From positions 124,001 to 188,000 of the forward strand of contig JASCOE010000003.1 of assembly GCA_029959285.1 (NCBI GenBank): a stretch of DNA of 64,000 nucleotides, read 5' to 3'. Positions 60,222-64,000 of this stretch are shown in pieces (position 1 is the stretch's first letter; each line of letters begins with the position of its first letter). The notes beneath the pieces were generated by a model. That model made no database searches. It was not told the DNA's origin and was given only the letters and a program-made list of their open reading frames with translations. Both the position numbers and the translations under genes were made by a program. Origin of the DNA: Flavobacteriaceae bacterium PS02337. Its GTDB lineage: Bacteria; Bacteroidota; Bacteroidia; Flavobacteriales; Flavobacteriaceae.

Positions 60222-60483
60222 CGTCCCTAAGGGACGAAACTAAAATACGTATATATTTTTTTCTACCGACGAAATGTTCCTATGGAACATTTTTCTCAAT
60301 CACCTAAAGATATTGTCCCATCGGGACATTTCGTCGGTAGAAATTAAATAGTTATTCAGTTTTACGTTCCGTAGGAACGTCTGATTATTGATTATTGTTT
60401 TAATTATTCTATTCAAACGTCCCTACGGGACGAAACGACAATCTCATTTATTTTTTCTACCAACCAAATGTTCCGATGGAACA
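60222..60483. repeat. REP-like hairpin array downstream of the RAYT
   Basis: Six hairpins follow: CGTCCC-TAA-GGGACG (60222-60236), AATGTTCC-TAT-GGAACATT (60273-60291), TGTCCC-ATC-GGGACA (60314-60328), ACGTTCC-GTA-GGAACGT (60364-60380), CGTCCC-TAC-GGGACG (60418-60432) and TGTTCC-GAT-GGAACA (60469-60483). The second is preceded by TCTACCGACGAA and the third followed by TTCGTCGGTAGA, so they form an inverted pair. The last is preceded by TCTACCAACC. Confidence 0.88.
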
Positions 60484-60502
60484 AGATTTAAAATTCTTTC
60501 AA

Positions 60503-61489
60503 TTATTTTCTACTATAAACCGAACCATTCTTTATCGTTTTTTTATCCAATAAACCTTGCTGATATAATTTCTCCAAAATAATTTGAGCCTCAGAATAGG
60601 TTTTATCTAAAATCACGGCATATTCTTTTGGAGCCAAACTTGGGAAAATCTCAAAAAGAGCCAATGAATTTTCATTCTTAAAATACTTCTTTTTTGCTTC
60701 AGGAAATAAAGCTAGTAAAGCATTTTCGTAAGATGCATAAGGTTTAGAACCATAAACCGTCAATTGATTTTGATTTCCATCGGAAAAGAATAAAGTTGGA
60801 AATCCTCTAACACCAAGTGATTTTCCTAGAATTAAATCTTCCTGAAAAAGTTTTTTTGCATCACCGTCATAATCTTTTTTTAATTTTTGAACATCAAGAT
60901 TTGCTAGTTTTGCAGCTTCTGCGATGTTTTCCCATTTAGCGATATTCTTTTTTTCGAGATATAAATTTTCACGTAGAATTCGCATAAATTTTACAGCTTT
61001 TTCTTTGCTCTGAATCTGAGCTGCTTTCATAGCAATGCAAGACGGATAAGAAGAATCTAAAGGATCTTCAAGCCAAACATTTCCATCAATTGGCATTTCG
61101 TAATGTAAACTAGCTTCATCCCAATGATGAGCAACGTCTGAAGGTTTGCTGATTCCGCCGCTGTTATAACTCCAGTCAGGAAGTAGTCCGCCCATTCTGT
61201 AATCAATTTCAAAATAATCTCCATATTCAAGTTTTAATTTTCGAAGTTGAGGTTCAATTCCCCAACAAGAAGAACAAATCGGATCTGTATAATAAACAAT
61301 TTTTATTGGTTTATTTTCTGTTGAAATATTTGTGGTTTCATTTGATTTTTCGCCGATAGGCATTTCACACATTCCGCTAACAGGATCACATAATAACGGA
61401 TTTATTTTTTCTTCACTCATTTTTGAATTCGTTTGCGATTGACAGCTTGCACTGCAAATCAAGATTAATAACAGCGACAGTATTTTCAT
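60503..61489 (-). CDS. DsbA/FrnE-like thioredoxin-fold lipoprotein
   Basis: The 328-residue protein has a lipobox (LILICSASC, Cys16) and a DsbA-type thioredoxin fold with active site PICSSCWG (Cys72 and Cys75). The MGGLLPDW segment, CIAMKAAQIQSKEKAVKFMR and GVRGFPTLFF (cis-proline) agree with the FrnE/DsbA group. A pair of cysteines precedes the domain in CDPVSGMC, possibly metal binding. The C-terminal 75 residues, with KEYAVILDKTYSEAQIILEKLYQQGL, look like a small winged-helix extension, as in some related proteins. It could be an envelope disulfide oxidoreductase or an adaptor; the substrate is unknown. Confidence 0.8.
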   Translation of the reverse strand: MKILSLLLILICSASCQSQTNSKMSEEKINPLLCDPVSGMCEMPIGEKSNETTNISTENKPIKIVYYTDPICSSCWGIEPQLRKLKLEYGDYFEIDYRMGGLLPDWSYNSGGISKPSDVAHHWDEASLHYEMPIDGNVWLEDPLDSSYPSCIAMKAAQIQSKEKAVKFMRILRENLYLEKKNIAKWENIAEAAKLANLDVQKLKKDYDGDAKKLFQEDLILGKSLGVRGFPTLFFSDGNQNQLTVYGSKPYASYENALLALFPEAKKKYFKNENSLALFEIFPSLAPKEYAVILDKTYSEAQIILEKLYQQGLLDKKTIKNGSVYSRK

Positions 61490-61719
61490 AAAAATAATTT
61501 TTAAAATCTACGCTTGGACTTTTATTTTCTGCAAAGTTCTGCCGTATTTCATCGCAAGTCAATTAGTCAAAAAAACATGACTAGTAATTTTAACAAATTG
61601 TCATTTTTCTCTAAAAACTAGATTTTGAGCAATAAAGTAATTGCAATCTTACAAGTAATTGTTTATTTTCACATTTAATATTTTAAAAGCCAAAATCAAT
61701 ACTATAATTTTTGAATAAA

Positions 61720-62442
61720 ATGAAAAACGAAATTTTTGATATCATTGAATTACGACCTGCAACGAAACATTATTATGGAGATAGTTTAAAAATGCCCGAA
61801 ATACTTTTAGAAGATGGTTTGCTGGTAAAAGCAGAAACTTTAGACATTCCGCTTGGACATTCACGTTATGGCGGACCAATTGCAGATCTTCCTAAAAATT
61901 TTGAATATCCAAAAGATTTGCGATTTGCCGCTCAATTAGATTTAAAGCAAATTGCTCCGCATGACAAATCTGGACTTTTACCAAAAACTGGTCATTTATT
62001 TTTCTTTGCAGATATTATGGAAGATAAAGGTTTAGTAGTTTACAGCGACATTGATAATAGTGAATTAGAAAGAGTTGTTAAAGACCACGAAGATAATTTC
62101 TTTGAAGGTGTTTTAATAAAATTAGCATTTTCTTCGACTGAGAAATTATCTAGCCGTTATCGTCAGCCAGAAGATGAATACGAAGAAGATGATGCAAACG
62201 AAGACGGTGTTTTATGGGATTATTTTGAAGGAAGCGAAACGTCAAAAATCTTCGGAATCTTTACGCATTGCCAAGCGCAAGAACAAGAAATATTAGATAT
62301 GGTAAATTCAGATAAAATAGTGCTTTTGCAAATAGGTGAAAACGGATTTAATGAAGAAGGTGTGTTTAGTGTTTTAATTGAAGAAAATGATTTAAAGGAT
62401 TTGAATTTTGATAACTGTGAATTTTACTGGGGACAATCATAA
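61720..62442 (+). CDS. DUF1963 (YwqG-like) family protein
   Basis: The ATG at 61720 gives 240 residues; a TTG nine bases upstream is less likely. Typical features are HSRYGGPIADLP, RFAAQLDLKQIAPHD, GLLPKTGHLFFFADI and the C-terminal LLQIGENGFNEEGVFSVLI and NFDNCEFYWGQS. DUF1963 proteins have no established function and often form pairs or neighbours in Gram-negative genomes. It lacks a signal peptide and lies 11 bases from the DKNYY gene, so the two are co-transcribed. Confidence 0.8.
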   Translation: MKNEIFDIIELRPATKHYYGDSLKMPEILLEDGLLVKAETLDIPLGHSRYGGPIADLPKNFEYPKDLRFAAQLDLKQIAPHDKSGLLPKTGHLFFFADIMEDKGLVVYSDIDNSELERVVKDHEDNFFEGVLIKLAFSSTEKLSSRYRQPEDEYEEDDANEDGVLWDYFEGSETSKIFGIFTHCQAQEQEILDMVNSDKIVLLQIGENGFNEEGVFSVLIEENDLKDLNFDNCEFYWGQS

Positions 62443-62453
62443 AAAAAGAAAAA

Positions 62454-63206
62454 ATGATTAAAGATTTAGGACACGGTTATAAAATCATAGACAACAAATT
62501 TATTCTTCGTTATGATAGTGAAGTTTTTAAAAAGTTTTATAAGATTATAGATTTCGAAACATTCAAAATCACGGCAACAAATGCTGAATTCGATAATGAC
62601 GGATTTGCTTCGACAGTTTATTTTGAAGATAAAAAGCATATTTATTTAGAAAGTTTTTTTACTAGTTTTTGTGTTTTAGAAGATGCTATACCTGATGATT
62701 TTAAAGTAGTAGATATTAAGAAAGGATATACTTTTTCAAACGGAAATTATTATCGTCACAATGATAAAATGCCTTTTGATTTAAGCAAAGCAAAACATCT
62801 CAATGATTATCACATTCAAGTTGATGATCAATTGTATTTTGGCGATGTAATTTTAATTGAAAATGTAGATTTACAATCATTTAAGATTCCGTATCCAGAT
62901 TTGATTCAAAACCTAGCGATGGATAAGAATCATGTTTTTTTTAAAGGAAAGATAATTCCAGAAGCAAATGCTCAGACTTTTAAAATTCTAGAAGGCTGTT
63001 TAGACGGAACTTATTATTTGGAATGTGACAATGCATTTTATGCAAAAGATGATAAATATGCCTATTTCATAAGAACAATCAATAATGAAGTAAAAGTTAT
63101 AAAATCAAAAAGTCTGAATGATTTTCACTTTAAAGTTGTTAATGAAAGAGGTTATGCTTTTGACAATGAGTACAGTTACTATATGGGAAAAAGGACAAAA
63201 GTATGA
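62454..63206 (+). CDS. DKNYY family protein
   Basis: The 250-residue protein has repeated units of the DKNYY type, each about 25 residues with a central aspartate-lysine and aromatic pair: FEDKKHIYLESFF, MDKNHVFFKGKII and KDDKYAYFIRTI. The GKIIPEANAQTFKIL stretch is a typical unit. No signal peptide is visible. The function of this family is unknown; relatives sit in possible polymorphic toxin immunity settings, but nothing here shows a toxin. It shares an operon with the DUF1963 gene, which is the only functional hint. Confidence 0.72.
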   Translation: MIKDLGHGYKIIDNKFILRYDSEVFKKFYKIIDFETFKITATNAEFDNDGFASTVYFEDKKHIYLESFFTSFCVLEDAIPDDFKVVDIKKGYTFSNGNYYRHNDKMPFDLSKAKHLNDYHIQVDDQLYFGDVILIENVDLQSFKIPYPDLIQNLAMDKNHVFFKGKIIPEANAQTFKILEGCLDGTYYLECDNAFYAKDDKYAYFIRTINNEVKVIKSKSLNDFHFKVVNERGYAFDNEYSYYMGKRTKV

Positions 63207-63368
63207 TCTAAGTTTATTCACTACGAACTATTGATAAATCTTAGCAACTTAGAATCTTAGCCCCTTAGCATCTTTAAAATAGAATCATTAAATTTTCATT
63301 AACAAAATCTAATTCGGCATTAGTTTATATTTGTAAGAAACAAATTAAATTTTAAGATTCTTAAGTCT

Positions 63369-63848
63369 ATGAAAAATAAACTTTTAAAGATTTCTTTTTT
63401 CCTTTTTTTATTATTTTCAGTTAAAGGATACAATCAAAACGTAAAGCTTTTGAATATAAATCAAGTCAACGAAAGAATCAAAAACGGAAAAGATAGCACT
63501 TACGTGGTTAATTTTTGGGCAACTTGGTGCGCGCCATGCATAAAAGAACTACCGCATTTTGAGAAGTTGAAAGCAGAACATAAATCTGAGAAATTAGCTG
63601 TTTTATTAGTAAGCCTTGATTTCAAATCGAAATTAGAATCGAATGTAATTCCGTTTGTGAAAAAGAAGAATTTAAAAAATGAAGTTTTTCTTTTAAACGA
63701 AAGCGATCCACAACAATTTATTGATCGAATTGATCCGTCTTGGTCAGGAAGTATTCCAGCGACACTTTTCATTAAAAATGATAAAAGAAAATTTGTAGAA
63801 AGCGAATTTACCTATGAACAATTATTAACTGAATATAAAAAACTGTAA
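63369..63848 (+). CDS. Secreted TlpA-like thioredoxin
   Basis: The 159-residue protein has a signal peptide (MKNKLLKISFFLFLLFSVKG) and a thioredoxin fold with VNFWATWCAPCIKELPHFE, active-site Cys54 and Cys57. SGSIPATLFI carries the cis-proline. It probably acts as a periplasmic thiol reductase or resulfenylation protein. The TATATTTG at 63326-63333 is a candidate -7 box. The next gene begins 5 bases after its stop and is also a redox protein, so the two form an operon. Confidence 0.88.
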   Translation: MKNKLLKISFFLFLLFSVKGYNQNVKLLNINQVNERIKNGKDSTYVVNFWATWCAPCIKELPHFEKLKAEHKSEKLAVLLVSLDFKSKLESNVIPFVKKKNLKNEVFLLNESDPQQFIDRIDPSWSGSIPATLFIKNDKRKFVESEFTYEQLLTEYKKL

Positions 63849-63853
63849 TTACC

Positions 63854-64000
63854 ATGAAGAAAATAATCTTATTATTAGCATTGGCATTTTCTGCTTTTCT
63901 TTCGCAAGCACAAAATGCAGTAACACTTAAAGCGGGCGACAAAGCACCAGATTTCAAACTGAAAAATGTAGACAATAAAGAAGTTTCATTCGGAACTTTT
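63854..64000 (+). CDS. Secreted redoxin/peroxiredoxin-like protein (3' partial)
   Basis: The frame is open from ATG 63854 to the window edge, giving 49 residues. There is a signal peptide (MKKIILLLALAFSAFLSQA) and then VTLKAGDKAPDFKLKNVDNK, the start of an AhpC/TSA- or thioredoxin-like domain. The active-site region lies outside the window, so thiol peroxidase and TlpA-type oxidoreductase cannot be separated. It follows the TlpA-like gene after 5 bases. Confidence 0.75.
   Translation, partial: MKKIILLLALAFSAFLSQAQNAVTLKAGDKAPDFKLKNVDNKEVSFGTF

Overview
The window looks like a low-GC Bacteroidetes chromosome of the Flavobacterium type. The signs are SusC/SusD pairs, a hybrid two-component regulator, type IX secretion (T9SS) C-terminal sorting domains ending in RFIKK or similar, promoter boxes of the TAnnTTTG class, no obvious Shine-Dalgarno sites, and many gcaaag-type intergenic repeats. 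No rRNA, tRNA, CRISPR array or phage was seen. All product names come from reading motifs by eye; no database search was run.

Region 1 (1-6690) is a molybdenum hydroxylase locus. It holds the end of an XdhC-type chaperone, a MobA-like nucleotidyltransferase, a cysteine desulfurase on the opposite strand, and a three-subunit periplasmic aldehyde oxidoreductase (2Fe-2S/Tat, FAD/4Fe-4S, molybdopterin) resembling E. coli PaoABC. Region 2 (6980-30180) is a large polysaccharide utilisation locus read on the minus strand. It has a uronate operon (YhcH, KDPG aldolase, SDR mannonate oxidoreductase, mannonate dehydratase), a beta-helix lyase-like protein, a hybrid sensor regulator, SusC/SusD, a GH88 unsaturated glucuronyl hydrolase and two GH2 enzymes. 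A divergent LacI-type regulator faces the uronate operon across a promoter with a palindromic operator candidate. The gene set points to a glucuronate-containing glycan with beta-galactoside or beta-glucuronide linkages.

Region 3 (30390-46300) has a HAD phosphatase, a repeat-filled gap, a propeller/LuxR-type regulator, and four consecutive T9SS-exported multidomain proteins: GH16, GH64, GH18 and a zinc metalloprotease. Three of them carry CBM6, and two share a nearly identical block of about 365 residues. Beta-1,3-glucanases plus a GH18 plus a protease suggest attack on fungal or oomycete cell walls.

Region 4 (46500-56850) has a secreted calcineurin-like phosphoesterase and a Ca-dependent phosphoinositide phospholipase C on the minus strand. 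Divergent from them is an ECF sigma/FecR anti-sigma pair driving a second SusC (with STN domain)/SusD pair. Region 5 (56850-64000) holds small stress or envelope proteins, a stand-alone CinA domain, an IS200-like/RAYT transposase embedded in REP-like hairpins, and redox proteins of the DsbA and TlpA type.

The intergenic DNA is unusually rich in structured repeats. There are at least four families: GTYCC/GGRAC hairpins with GGTAGA next to the RAYT, long-stem elements with a conserved loop, GCACTGCAGTGC palindromes, and nested gcaaag-like inverted repeats between genes.
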